Shown in pieces: positions 9,906 to 22,110 of a stretch of 64,000 nucleotides of DNA. Source of the DNA: Opisthorchis felineus (taxonomy: Eukaryota > Platyhelminthes > Trematoda > Opisthorchiida > Opisthorchiidae); NCBI GenBank assembly GCA_004794785.1, contig SJOL01000633.1, positions 57,445 through 121,444 of the forward strand, in the 5' to 3' direction. Both the position numbers and the translations under genes were made by a program. How positions within the stretch are numbered: position 1 is the stretch's first letter; each line of letters opens with the position of its first letter. A model generated the notes under the pieces. The model was given only the letters and a program-made list of their open reading frames with translations, had not been told where the DNA came from and searched no databases.

Positions 9906-12776
9906 TACACATTTACACATCATTCCAAAATACTACATCGTGTCAACTAAGTCAGTTATACTCTCATGAATGACGTACCAGTAATTTTTCCCATCGCTGA
10001 GATAAAAATAAGACCGGGTGTGTTCAGCCGCCACACAAGTCGATGATATTCATGTACTCACACAGCTCTATGTGACCGACTTCTAAGGTAAGGTAAGGTA
10101 ATCCACAAAAATTCTGACCGAACAAAGTAGAAGAAATGGAACCTAATTTTCACTATACATTCCGGAAATGCGTTCTGTATTTCTGGTGACGCCAACGGAT
10201 GACGTCAATTGCATACCTCTATTGGTAAACAGAAATCAATTTCCATCGTTAAAGCTGATAGGTACCAAAACAGTTTGACAAATTAAACTATATGGATAAT
10301 GGTTAATCTGATAGCGACTTAATTTTGAATGGTCTAGAGAAAAGGGTACTTTTCATCATGCTTGGTCAGGGTTTTTCTGATCATTGCCTCTGACGAACTA
10401 TCAACATATTTGCAAAATCAGACAGCTTGTTGAAACTACGCCCGTCAGATTCATGTGGTTCATTCATGTTTTTTGGCCCAACTTCGAATGGATCCGGCAA
10501 GCCATCCGCCTTCATGAAAGTTTCCTGTTCGAATCTCCTGGGAAATCCGGATGATGATTATTCCTAGTTGACTCATATTCACATAGAACGCGGTGTTGGA
10601 AGTGGTATGAATATCCATTCGAATCTGCCTATCTGACTCACAAATGTTTTGGACATCACTGGCGAATTTTCAGCTGAAAGTATCATACGTCATTTTCTGG
10701 GTGCGGGGATTTCTGAGTCTTGACGAAAAAACAGCAGTTACACAAACTTTGGTCAGCTACCTAGGTATAAGATTAACTTTTAACAGTCAAACTCCATATG
10801 AGGAGAATAATCGGCTAACATTTCCCGCTGTTGTTTTTTTCACCAACAACCTCAATTTATCTTCCCATTTCGGTTCTCATACTGGAGCCCGTTGTCCACA
10901 AAACCAGCTGACCAGTGGATGTAAGCGTCGCATTCCTTTTCGGCTGACCGCCTTTAGATCTGTGCTGAACCAACCAGTCCGTAATCCCGCAATCAGGACG
11001 GTGTTAGCTAACAACTGGAAATCTGAACATGCAGTTATGTGGCACTGATAATTTTTTGCCCTGCTAAAAGCATATGAGTGGCCGCGTATACGCATACACA
11101 TGTGCACACATTCCGCAACACAGGGAGAGAGAGCTTTCTCATAAATTTCCCCTCTTGACGGTCGTCATAAAAACACGTTTCCGAAAGATCGGACTTAGAC
11201 ATCTCGACACCGATTGCCTCAATGACAACATGCGCACGTTTGTGTGTATCGGATGGAAAGGGGAAGTGCCAGGGGAATCCGCACACGTAACAACTCCCGG
11301 GCAAACTCGCTGACATTGTTCCGTGCTGTCTTTACGCCACATATCAACCGTTCATCGTATCTCTGGAATCGTTCCTACTGACAATAACAACGTCAATGAC
11401 GGCAACAACTGCTGCGGTGGCAATGAAGAGAAGAACATCACCTAAAACCATTCCACCCTCCTTCCCACCAAACCAAAGCCTCCCGGTCAGCCAGTTCTGA
11501 GGCACGTGCGAGCGCATAAATCCTTGGTGCCTTGGTTACTGCAATCGCTTTGGTTACCTTGCTGTAGTCCGCCCCCTAACTGTAAAGTACCGGCAGTGAT
11601 GCGCACGGCAAACTCGGACTAGACATGAAAACCAAGAAATTTGGGTGAAAACAACCATGTCTGGCGGCCTGGTTACCTGATTACCAAATGCGATTGCAGA
11701 ATGTTGCTTGTGATGATGTCAAGTGTGTGCGTGTGTGTGCACGCCTATGTGGTTGGGTGCTTGCACATCTGTGTGCACGTTACTCTTGAACCCGAGTTGT
11801 GCACGCATACCTAAGCAGAGACAAAGGCATCGCACACCCAAGTCCTGACTAAATTTGTGAACTAAAAGAACGAAACGCTTTGAAAACCTCTGAGATGTGG
11901 AATAACCATTGCCATGGTGAGTGTGCGTCTACGCCAGTGACCTCTGGCCTCCGACAATGGGTGTGTCTAAAGTATGGTGGTGTTGATAAGGCCCTACCCT
12001 CACACTCGTCTGCGTGTATGTGTGGGTGTGGGTGTGTGTGTAGTCGATATTCCGCTGTGGGGCACTCGGGAATGGGCTGTGCAAGCGGTGAGGTCATAGG
12101 TGTGCGCCGTCGGCTTGTCATATCCGGGTGCGACTGCTAAGCAAGTCGGAGCAAGAGGTGGAAACTGCCTACATCCAAGTCGGAATAGTGATGCATAAAC
12201 GATGAATGACTCACATGTACCTGATCGATAAGACTATATCAAATAACAGAGTCGAAATGGTGAGGTTCTCGGGAATCTCCTCGTAAAAACCGGATGCTTA
12301 ATCGGAGGACGAAGCGTAAGTTGATTGATTGAGTAATCCACGTGGTCCAAAACAACCAAAGGAAGAATCGTTACCATAGCAAAACCCGATCACCCATGAT
12401 AAAAATGGCTAACCTTTGTACAGTTTGGTTTTACGCAGTGGTAGTGCGTCTGCCGGCCGTTATGTACGCATTCGGGGACGGCACAATTATCGCTGGGACT
12501 GTAACGCATGAATCCGTACTGCAAACTTTCTTCCCGTTTCCGGTGCCACTTTGCGTGTCGAATCATCTCCTCACGTCGAATAATGAGCTAAACACACAGA
12601 AGACAAGATAAAGATCAGGCCAATGTAAGTTCGACTTTGTCAAAGGCAAAACAGACAGTCGCAAATACATGCTGCAGGCTATCGCGTAACCCGTGAGGCG
12701 CACGGTGAATGTAATCGCCACTGTACCTATTGTCTGCATCGGCATGAATGATTGCCGACTTCTTTCAACTATGCCA

Positions 12777-13305
12777 CCCATCAGCATCACCATCATCATC
12801 ATCATCATCATCATCATCGGAGACGGCATTGTTGACACTGATGCTTCACTGCCATACAACCAAAAATTTTGCCTAATTATATTTAAAGCCTTAGAGTGAA
12901 AAGAAAAGAAAGCAGTGGGTGTGGACCTGGTGCTGGCTTACCTCAAACATTCTGAGGTGCTCAAACCTCCAAACGCTCAGTCAGACAATCTGGAAAGGAA
13001 GTGACAGCACGAAGTCCACTGATATCTATTGGCCGCCATTTCTTGCAATGACTCCAGTCACGGTCAAGAGGGCTCCCCTCATGGGGATCCCATTCTGGAC
13101 CACACCAACAACAACCAACCTCCCTGTTATCTCTTCCGCACCCTTCTGTCAATTCATATATTATCCACTTTTCGGTATGGAACCTTGAAGGATGCATGGA
13201 GAACAACAGTTATCTCGGTAGACAATGCTTCGGCATGTTTAGAACATGGCCGAGCCACCACAGTTGGTGGTACTGGATATTTCCCTCGACCAGCTGCGCA
13301 AACAG
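12777..13305 (-). mobile_element. LINE 3' end, copy 2 (decayed)
   Basis: Same family as the element at 4.9-5.4 kb. Frames on the minus strand give WWLGHVLNMPKHCLPR, then WSRMGSP, LESLQEMAANRYQWTSCC and HFLSRLSERLEV, interrupted by frameshifts and stops. A 3' UTR of about 200 bp with a ctttcttttcttttcactc tract leads to the tail hairpin, which ends in an (ATG)n run at 12780-12820 and marks the insertion end. Confidence 0.8.
12780..12820 (+). repeat. ATC/CAT microsatellite (LINE tail)
   Basis: About ten ATC/CAT units directly at the 3' end of the minus-strand LINE copy. Confidence 0.9.
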
Positions 13306-13806
13306 ATACCCTTTTTCAGATTACCTCGTTAAAAATCCGTTGACACCATCCGATACCAGCAACATTTCTGAGGCATCCGTGTTCCAAAACTTGAAGGCGC
13401 TTGATAGCACCTATCCGCAGAGGCCATGGCCCACAACCATACAACAAAACAACCCTTGTTGTAATCTGGTACACGCGACCCTGTAGACCAAGTGATACGC
13501 CTTTACTATGCCTACGTCATAGGTGACCACTGTTTGCAACTGAACTAATCTAGTTATTGGTCAACTGGTGCGATAAGAAAGGAGATGAAACTCAGAACAA
13601 CTTCGGAGGATGTGAGCACTGTGGCGAAAGCAGCCACCCTAGCGACAATGTGCACTGAAAAAGGCATTATGCGACACGAGACGAACGAAACCTTTGCTAT
13701 GAATCAAACGGGAGAATGACCAGCGATTCAATGGGGATAAATTTTGTGCAAGCGATGTTTTTACTGGTAAATCGACTGAGTAGACTGAAGACATAAAGAA
13801 ACAAAC

Positions 13807-14000
13807 CTTGTTGCAGCTCTTGCAGTGATAGTGTTCACGCAGTGCGGAACTTTGACAAGCTGGAGAACCACACTCTTCAAATGAACTATATTTTCGGATT
13901 GGGTTCACGGCCGGTTTGGAAGGAATGGCAGGGTCGTCCGAACCGTCATCTAGGTTTGAAGGACAGTTGATATCCATTGTGGAAGAGTCGTCAAATGTTC
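13807..14000 (-). CDS. CASZ1: castor/CASZ1-like, exon with first half of zinc finger 1
   Basis: The acceptor is cttcttcactgcatttgcag and the donor is AACAAG|GTTTGT at 13806. The exon is phase 1 in, phase 0 out, 194 bp. It encodes an acidic lead-in (TFDDSSTMDINCPSNLDDGS) and then KYSSFEECGSPACQ...EHYHCKSCNK. The CX4C pair followed by HYHCxxC is the signature of castor-type zinc fingers, which differ from ordinary C2H2 fingers. The finger is cut by the intron: its closing histidines come from the exon at 7796. This is one of the three exons that identify the gene. The product is expected to bind DNA in the nucleus; castor proteins act in neural and cardiac development in other animals. Confidence 0.92.
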
Positions 14001-16215
14001 CTGCAAATGCAGTGAAGAAGGAGATGTAAATGCCTAAACCAGATCATCCCGATGAATACCATCAGTAAGAACTATAAAACGCTTATTGGTGCTCCAAGAA
14101 GCGAAAATCCATTCGGAGCGAACGGCTAGGGGCTCACTATCTGTCTACCAAGTCTCTAGAGAGTGTACTAATTTCAAAAACCTCACTGTAATCTCATGGG
14201 GTAGAAATCTCAGTACTAACATTCTAAGGATGAATCGCCATAGACAGATAATGAACCGCGGTTTCGAAATCCTCGAAAATGATTGGTCGAAGCACTGTTA
14301 ACATCCTTGGTTTGTTACCCCAGTTTAGTAGGGTTGGAAAGACCTGACAAGCGGCTGTGTGAAATTACGCAATGCGTTTGCTTCCTAACAGGTCCAGCAG
14401 ACCACGTGAACCTTCGGCTGATTTACCTTGGCGTGACTATCAAAAAGGAATCAACTAAAAATCATGACACTCGCTAGAACACTAACAACACGCCTAATCG
14501 GGCAAGAGAGATGGAATTGAGGCTAGCACAGCAGAGCTAACTGTGGGTTGTCATTTCATGTAACGCCCTTGATGTGGATGCTGCTAACACACGTGGTTAA
14601 CCTGGATGAACATGATACCGTCCCCAAGACGTGATAGACGGCTGATCCAGGTTTCACCCACACATTCAGTAGACCAGGGGAGGTTAAACTGATCCGCAAT
14701 GGTGTGGTTGCCGAGACACAACAACCCCTAACAATGTATGGTCGTGCCGCTGAGCTGAGGGTGCGAACACGAGGGTGAAAAGATCCGGAATTCCATGGAC
14801 AATCATGGCAAAAAGATGGCCGAGCATCGGTAGTCAGCTGTTCTTTTTTCGACGCTCGTGAGTTGACTGGGTAAAACAAAACGTATTGTAAGACTGCTGG
14901 ACAACCAGCCCATGAAATCTTGTCAGAAAACTACTTTTCCGTCACTAGACAAGATGAGAACAATTAAACTAGACCTATAAGGGCTACCGTCAAGTGCCAT
15001 AGCATCCTAGTGTGCTGTTGGGAGGGCGCAATTTTATCCGGGAATGAAGGAGATGCTCACAGTAGCGAAGTTCTGGGAACCGACCTCATTGTAGCTAACA
15101 AAACCAGTCAGATCAATTACATCCGGGGTTTTTTTTCAACATGACAAAAACAACGGTCACTGAAGGGCCTATTTTGCAAACAGAAAGAGGGAGAATTTGC
15201 TGAGCAAACTTGAGTGAGTCTTTTCCAAACAAGCGACTTCTGGTCATACAACCTCGAACCGTGGAGAGATCAGCCCACGCCCATAAATCTGTAGAGGTCT
15301 CTGCCAACGCAGCCTCCGCTTGGTTTAATTGCACTCCATAATTTTGTGAACGGTGTGGGTCAGCAGACATTCAATTCGTATCTTTCGGCGCACAGCTGAA
15401 AAGAAGCTGTTTACGGAAGTCCAAGCGATGTATTGCTGTGCTGTGTGTTAAGCAGTGATTACCGCCCCCGAAATCTAGCTGAATCCAAGAGGCCGAGATG
15501 GTGAATACGACGAAACTGCAGCGTGAAGCTAATGAAAAATCGCGGATAATGAAAGAGTTATTTAAGCAATGGCCCCCTCAGCCATCCGACAAAAAATTAG
15601 TTATATTGCTATTGCTGGGGTGAATTTCTGGACTCATCTCAGCAAAGCTAATCTGATGTTTCTAACTGCAAAAATACCTTTTTGCTTGCGGCCTGTTGAT
15701 GCAAGAATCAGTCGGTTCGTAAAACAGAAGTGCTTCCGTCACGTCGTTCTTGTTTAGCACAAGGCAACTCCCAAATGAGCTAGCTGTCTTCAGTTAAGGA
15801 GCATGCGCTTCCCCCTAGATTCAATTACCAGGTGCCATATTGCATGTGCTAGAGTACGTGGGACAGTCAACAGCGGCAGTCAACAGCTGATTGCTTAAAC
15901 GTCACTTCGGTAAACGGCTTAGACTGGACAGAAATGTCACCGATATAGAAATTAATGCGAGATGGCTCAGTGGATAGGGCGCGAATTTACTGACCGGAAG
16001 GTCCGTGGTTCGAACCCGACCTCTGCCTCTCGACTTCCCCTGTTTAGGTTTGAGCAACCTGGCAGTATCCCATCCCTCGTACCTCCTTCTGGTGGCATGG
16101 CAGTTAGGCACCGAAAGGGTGCTACAGCTGAACGATAGCTTTTAATGCAGCCATGGACAAGTTTTCAATCTGGATAGCTCGGAACTCGTGGAAAAAACGA
16201 ACAGCGTGTACTCAC
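14001..16215 (-). other. castor intron (about 2.2 kb)
   Basis: A phase-1 intron with GTGAGT donor and TTTGCAG acceptor. It contains one SINE-A copy close to the donor. Between 14.0 and 15.9 kb I see no recognisable element; the frames there are short. Confidence 0.88.
15958..16136 (+). mobile_element. SINE-A, full-length copy 1
   Basis: A tRNA-derived SINE of about 180 bp. Box A is tggctcagtgg (15963-15973) and box B is ggttcgaaccc (16007-16017), spaced as in a tRNA gene. After the tRNA-like head comes a conserved body: cgacttcccctgtttaggtt, cctggcagtatcccatccct, ggtggcatggcagttaggca, and an end at gtgctacagctgaacg. Two further copies show about the same limits. It inserted antisense to castor, 80 bp inside the intron. 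Confidence 0.88.
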
Positions 16216-16692
16216 CTTGCTCAAAGGAAGTTCCAGTAGGACTTTCAAGTTTCGCTTGACTAACGCCATCGATATCTGTCTGCGACGACTGTACTCCAAA
16301 TGCAAACGGATCGTAGACATTTGTTTCTGGCTTCATATTTGTTGGCATCCCACGCTCTGAAGCCTTCGTTTTTGGGTCGGTAGAAGTTAACATGGAACTT
16401 TTGGAAGGCAGACCATTCAATGGATTGCATAGTGACATGGCCTCGGGAAACTGTGTCAAAAAACCACCAGGATCGGCTGCAGAGGAGTCTGTCTTGATAG
16501 TTGCGGGTGGCCAGTGAAATTTCTTGTCCTGTAGACTTGAATTTATGTTCAGATTTAACGGTCCGGTTGCCTCACAATTAACTTGATTAGTTGAGGTCGG
16601 GTGGGTGGAAGACTGGGCATTTGCATAAGGCGTGGGTGATGAGAACATGTTCATCATAGGAGATGGAACTCCGGGAAACAGTGGAACACCAG
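16216..16692 (-). CDS. CASZ1: castor/CASZ1-like, second exon seen (low-complexity linker)
   Basis: This is a 477-bp exon, phase 1 in and phase 1 out. The acceptor is a pyrimidine-rich tract ending TTGTTCCAG|CT. The donor is CAAG|GTGAGTA at 16215. The encoded 159 residues begin TGVPLFPGVPSPMMNMFSS and are Pro/Ser/Thr/Asn-rich with no obvious fold. GPLNLNINSSLQD echoes LDLTINSSLG of the preceding exon. The open frame continues past both splice sites, but phases match only at the chosen sites. The next exon completes the split glycine codon (G|GA). A SINE copy starts only about 80 bp into the downstream intron. Role as an activation or repression linker is inference from position. Confidence 0.8.
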
Positions 16693-17584
16693 CTGGAACA
16701 ACAGTAGTAAATGAACAGAAGTCAATATTGAATAAGCCCACCCCCGGTGGTTCTCATGCTGGGTTGACTAGATCAAATCACTAACTCTGTGTACACAAAC
16801 GTGGTATCGTTAACAAGGGTCAGGCGGGTTGTAGCTTTCACTGAGAGATATACGATAAGAACCAGCAGCGGCAGAAATATGTGAACTTGTAGGCTTTAAA
16901 TCAAGGCTGTGTTAGGTGTCCAGATGTGACAGCCTCCACATGTTATGATAACGTTTACAAAAACTGTAACGGTTATACTGGTGATGTGGCTTCCCAACCA
17001 AATCGGCTACACACTATATACCATAAAGCGCTAAACAACGTAGGAACCTACGTAACTGCTCTAAAAGCACACAATTTTGCTACAAGTGGGTATGCAAAGT
17101 CATTCACATTTGATCAAAAGGCAGAATAATTCATCACAAATAGAGTAATAGACAATTTATTGCGGTACTAACGTCAAAAGTGTGTTATGTTTTCTTTCGA
17201 ACGATTGCCCCTTGTCAGTAGGGCTCAGCTCGAAGATCGGCCCACATTCCATTGTAACAGAGCCGATCCGGCGTTGGGCTTGACAACAAGCATGTGCGCA
17301 CACATGCACGCAAGTTATTTCTTTGGGCAAAATCCGCACATCACAAAACATCTCTGCCCCAAAGAGGCACACCAAGGTTCGGACGTCAATTTCTATCCTG
17401 GCACTCCCCGAATATGACTAATTGGACAGATTTATCTTTTGCTTGTCAAGTTGCTGACATCCAGATTAAATAACCATTGGCATGAATTGTCTGTTTCTGC
17501 TTTGTCAGTAACGCTGTTTTTGGTTTAGTTTCCTTTGGGCAACTAGCTGATGCGGGACTGTACATTGGTTGTGTGGATTCCCCT

Positions 17585-17594
17585 CCCCCCCCCC
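17585..17594 (+). repeat. Poly-C run
   Basis: Ten consecutive C, one of three such homopolymers in the intron (others near 25039 and, as poly-G, 26165-26175). Confidence 0.9.
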
Positions 17595-19668
17595 ATAGTG
17601 ATTTTTGGTACTTGTGATTCGTGCCACACCAAAATTTCGGAATCCTCTTTATGCTGCTACGTCTGTTCACATTGGCCAGGAAAGTTGAGGGTAGGTTGGG
17701 GTTCGCTGGATATCGGTGATAAAAAAAAACCTTGGTAGATAGACGTGGTAAGGATTCCGTGATGTTGCAAACAATGTGTTGGTCGCTGAAATCTGCTATT
17801 CAGTAGCACGCAACTTGAAGTAGTTTCCACCTGAATATATTTGTATTGGTTTGTTATATGATTGTGGAAATAGTAAGAATGGTGGGATCAGTGAAGTAAA
17901 AGTCGAGCGTCTACAGTAGTAGGTTCATGGATTTGTTTGAGCTGATGAGAAATTACCAGCACAGTCGCCAGAGGAAGTTGCACCTTTGAAGTCGTCGTGT
18001 TTGTTTCCGTGGGAGGACAGGGCAAGGTTGACAGAGGTGGTTGCATGACAGTGGCAGATGGACTAGGCTGTTAAAGTTCTAGCTACGCGTTTGGCAAGGA
18101 TTCAGATCATCGTCATCTTCATCTCGACCATCGGCAAACACCAGCAACAGACTCAGGAGTATGAGCCTTCTCCTTCTCACTCTTATCAATACCAGTGTCA
18201 CACTGCAGCGAATTCTATGTAAGTTACATCGAAAACACCCGATAGGATGAAAAAGGGTCCAAAGCCAGCCCGATTTCCCCTATCACTTTCTCCGTTTGAC
18301 ATTCAGCGAGATAGGTTAGATAGAAATGTGTAGCAAAATCGCTACTGGTGCTGGTTGATGTTCTCTATTGGTCTTGACGTTCTCTGTTGCTCCAAACGTC
18401 CTCACGTTCGATACCGAAATGTGCATTCATGAATGACTAAACTGTTGCCCCCAGTTACGATAGAACGGGGAAATTGACAATGGTAGAGTGTGACCTGACT
18501 TTGGAGAGATATCAGTGAAAAAGAAACTCTCATTAATTTGATGGGTTTGGATTGCCATGGCTTCGATACAGACTACTAGCACCAGGGGTATTCTTACCGG
18601 ATAGCCTTGTAGATAACATCGTGATCTTGTCTTTGGACAACCAAGGTTCGACTTCCCTCAGGGGGCCTTGTAACTGGCTGTCAACTAAGTCTCGGAAATG
18701 TTGTATACCAGTTGCTTCATCAATAAAGACGTGAAGTATAGTTTTTTCATCGCTGCCAGAAGTCAGTACCCTCCTCAAATCAAAACATAATCTAGTGCTC
18801 TCTTTTTTAGAAGCTGATCCAAGTTAACTAGTGGATCAGATTACAGACCATTAAGTTCCTGGCAAACAGACACTTGCATAAACTAAAAGTGTACCTATCT
18901 GTTTACGTGAATTTCAATAAAACTTTATTTCCGTTGACCTGTGATGACCGGGTGTGAGTGATAATGCAGCTTCATGTACGCGCTCGTGTCTGTGCGGCTG
19001 TGTCAGCGTGCGTTCGTGCAAACGGTGCGTGTGTGTCACCATATCGATTGCGTGCGACACAAGCGACCGATCGGTTGAGCGAGCGAGCCAGCTAACCAGG
19101 CAGCGAGTTACTGATATCCGTCACTCGTTCATTTTCATGTGAATCCTGTAAGCTAATAATAACAAGCGCGTGCATGGACCATTCGAACTCTGCCGGAATT
19201 TGGTGAAAGTTGATGAGAAACTGTCTCTGGGTCGTTTAGACCGACCAGGATTTTCACTAATTCATGCATTGTTTATCTAATGTGAATTGTGCGATAGATA
19301 GATAGATGGATGGATGAATGAATGGAATTGCACATATAACATACATGTGAAAGAGTTGGTGGTCGGTATGTTGTCGTTATGGTGGATAGCGATGGAAGCA
19401 TCGATTTGCGACTGGATAAATATGCACCAACTTTGAAACAAACAGATTGCACAGGGCGCCAGTAATTTCTGACAAAGCATATAGTGAACGCAGTGTTTAT
19501 TGCGAATACTGTGTTTGTTCCGAGATTTGGAGTTGCGACTAAGGATTCGATCGTTGCTAGTTAAGTTTGACCGACGAAAGCTGGAGTGAAAAAGTTAGTA
19601 TGGTTGGTGGGCGGAAGAATACTGGAGTAAGCGGACTCGGTAACTCGATTCGCAAAGCGGAATGCTTT

Positions 19669-19690
19669 ATATATATATATATATATATAT
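19669..19690 (+). repeat. AT dinucleotide microsatellite
   Basis: A (TA)n tract of 11 units. The IYIYIY frames across it are translation artefacts. Confidence 0.95.
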
Positions 19691-20920
19691 GAAGTACGTA
19701 GTCCCAACAACCTGGAGGTAATCCTTCTATTGGACCAATACTGGATGCAATATCCCCTTCCTTTCTGACGCACAAAGTTTATGGAAAACTGAAAATTACC
19801 ATTTATCAGAAAGTAAAAGGTAAATATGCCCTCTTAAATCATACGTCCGCCTATTTTGAATCGGTGTACGCTAGTACTGTCTCCTAAATTTATAGCGGAG
19901 TCAGAGTGCTGTGTACAGGACAAGCCGAGCGAATTCGCCGCCCAAAGTGAATTCATTCAAAACAAACACGGAGTACCCAGTGAGTTTACTTAAGACGAAA
20001 CCAAAAAGGGTATTGTGCCCGGTATCAAGACCCACTAGGGAATGGATTGGCACGGCCATCAAGCCGTACGATACGCAGGATGCTAAACACATCTAACATC
20101 ATAGTAGCGTTCCAGAAAGTGAAAAGTTTGAGATCAGCATTGGTACAATTGCAAGATGGCCTACCGGTTGAAAGGATCAAGGACTGCGTATAGAAAAGTA
20201 AGCTCGACGACTACACTAAGGTGCTTGCAGTAGGGAGTTAGGGAACCAAACTCCAGATTTGGTGAACGCAAAAGAATAATTAACAAGCCACTGAGAAATG
20301 CTTACGAATATCAGGCGCTGGTCAAGGGGTCGGTGATGGTGGGATACAGGTTAGACATAGGACACGGGATAGACCTGGACAGTGTGACGGGAACTACGGG
20401 ACCCCGACCACAGCGGCTGATGGCCGGGGCAGTGGACTTCACTACGTATCACAGCTTGAACAGAATAGACTGCATGGAGCTGGAGAACATATGGAGATCG
20501 GTTTTAAATAACCGACTAGATACATGGCAGTGTGTGGTTGTCAATCCAGTGAAATCATCTGCAGAAATCCCAACCCGACTCGAATTCATGTAATCCCTTC
20601 CCTTTATTCAGTTGTCCTAACACTAACCCACCCACATATCTCAAAAAAATTGTGAACGACACTCAAAAGTAGTCTTCACGTGAAATGAAGAAGAATCAGA
20701 CCCTAGACCTGACTCACATTTTCGTAAGGTTCCCCAGTTCATTGGTTTTAATCCACCTAACAGACAAGATCTTGTGGCCAGTGCCTAACACTGACTTCAG
20801 GTGCCAGTAAGAAGAGGTCTCGCTTATCTGTCCCCCTACCAGTCTTGTAAACAAGTCAATCGGCCTGACGACGATTTTGCGTCAAAGGCAAAACGTAGCC
20901 CAGTAATAAATCCACACATT

Positions 20921-21181
20921 CGTAATGCAATACTCATAAGGTTGCTGAAAATTCTTCGACAGCCCACGACCGGTTTCGCCCTTCTTGGGGCTCATCAGGT
21001 AGGCGCAGTCCCCGAGTTTCAGTCAACCTTATGTTCTACTTGAAATCAAAATGCACGGAATTAGCGAAATACACTCATTTGCAAACAAATTTGGTTTTGC
21101 GAGAGGCTCACCTGGAACCCAGCTGAATCTCTCGTTTGTGATGTTTCCAGGCAACTGAATGTGCTGCGATACATGTATATT
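20921..21181 (-). repeat. Hammerhead repeat, tandem unit 1
   Basis: A 261-bp unit between two copies of cgtaatgca (20921 and 21182). On the minus strand it carries an intact hammerhead ribozyme, and upstream of that a conserved block: ttcagttgcctggaaacatc, cgagagattcagctgggttc and aatttgtttgcaaatgagtg. A diverged second unit follows directly. Tandem hammerhead-bearing monomers resemble the schistosome Sm-alpha satellite and Penelope-type terminal repeats. Confidence 0.8.
20962..21004 (-). ncRNA. Hammerhead ribozyme (intact core)
   Basis: A self-cleaving RNA motif read on the minus strand. Stem I 5' strand GCCUAC is at 21004-20999. The core CUGAUGA is at 20998-20992. Stem II is GCCC-CAAGAA-GGGC (20991-20978, four pairs). 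The core GAAA is at 20977-20974, then CCGGUC (20973-20968), then the stem I 3' strand GUGGGC (20967-20962). The stem I strands pair over six positions, one a G-U. Predicted cleavage follows the C of GUC, between 20968 and 20967. Stem III (ACCGGU) is self-complementary with almost no loop, which favours activity as a dimer, as known for short-stem-III hammerheads in Penelope-like elements. Seen directly; activity is inferred. Confidence 0.85.
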
Positions 21182-21420
21182 CGTAATGCACTACTCTTCG
21201 ACAGCCCACGACCGGTCCCGCACTTCTTGGGGCCAGTTAGGTAGGCACAGTCCCCGAGTTTCCGTTTACCTTTTATGTAGTGTATTACGTCTAGACAACA
21301 ACGTACTGTGATGCCTCGCATATCGTACTGAAACATGAGACGGCCTGGTTGAAGCGGACCACCATAAACGAGAGACTCACCTGGATTCAGTTGACTCTCC
21401 TTTCAAAACCTATTCGTGCC
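21182..21420 (-). repeat. Hammerhead repeat, tandem unit 2 (decayed)
   Basis: Follows unit 1 head to tail. It has the same CCGGTC|GTGGGC and GCCTAC segments, but the core is changed: CTGATGA has become CTAACTG and GAAA has become GGGA (about 21204-21246). The ribozyme should be inactive. Confidence 0.7.
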
Positions 21421-22068
21421 CACATTGGTACTGTAGTCTACGATGACATGACGAGGCTGAGTTTGGATCACGGAAACCAAGAGTGATGGTCACGGTCAAA
21501 AATCCCTCCACATCAAAATAACCCAATTCGTATCGATTCGACGGTAAGGGCACCAAATCACGAGAGTTCACAGGTTATCTTCAACCCGTTTTTTACATTG
21601 TTGTAGGATAAGCTTGTTACCTTACACCTATATCTCAGTTAATCAACTTACGCCGGACACAGTAAGTTGTTGTTAGTTCACCCGTTATGTCTACCGTACC
21701 AACCAAAAATCTCAGCTTGTTTAAGTTCGTTACTTGTCATCAGAAGAAAAGCAGTACCTCAGTCCACAATCCCACACCAGGTGACTCATGTATGCTGCTT
21801 TAGCTGCCCACCAACTACCATTGAGTAGGACTTGTCTTCAACCACAGTCCTTACCAAATCCCCACTTTTCAATAATTCATAAGTCCTAATCGATATGGAA
21901 TGATTGACCGGCTTTTTGTACGGCCTAGTGTACACGCGGAGAATGAAAGAAACACTGTGGGGACAATCAATGTCCCACACTTCCGGTGACGGCGGCTTTT
22001 AGACTTGATGCCTTCCATTAACTACCTTGAGTTCTGCCTCTGACGCGCGTGGTCTGATCTAGCGACCG

Positions 22069-22110
22069 AGGTCACGTGAACCGTTTCTATCTGAGGTGTT
22101 CACGTGACCT
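22069..22110. other. 13-bp perfect inverted repeat with E-boxes
   Basis: aggtcacgtgaac (22069-22081) and gttcacgtgacct (22098-22110), 16 bp apart. Each arm holds the palindromic E-box CACGTG and an AGGTCA-type nuclear-receptor half-site. It is in the 20-kb castor intron. A regulatory role is only a possibility. Confidence 0.5.

Larger units (their letters stand above)
7797..13806 (-). other. castor intron (about 6.0 kb)
   Basis: This is a phase-0 intron between the exons encoding the two halves of finger 1. It holds two inverted copies of repeat E, copies of the LINE-tail hairpin, a LINE 3' end and CAT/ATC microsatellites. Between about 9.9 and 12.7 kb I see no recognisable element; the frames there are short and overlap on both strands. 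The stretch 11.7-12.1 kb is TG/GTGT-rich. Confidence 0.85.

Noticed and set aside
15958..16030. tRNA gene with box A and box B
   Set aside because: The head cannot be separated from a 180-bp repeat with further copies at 49.9 and 60.2 kb, and the acceptor stem is poor. It is a SINE.
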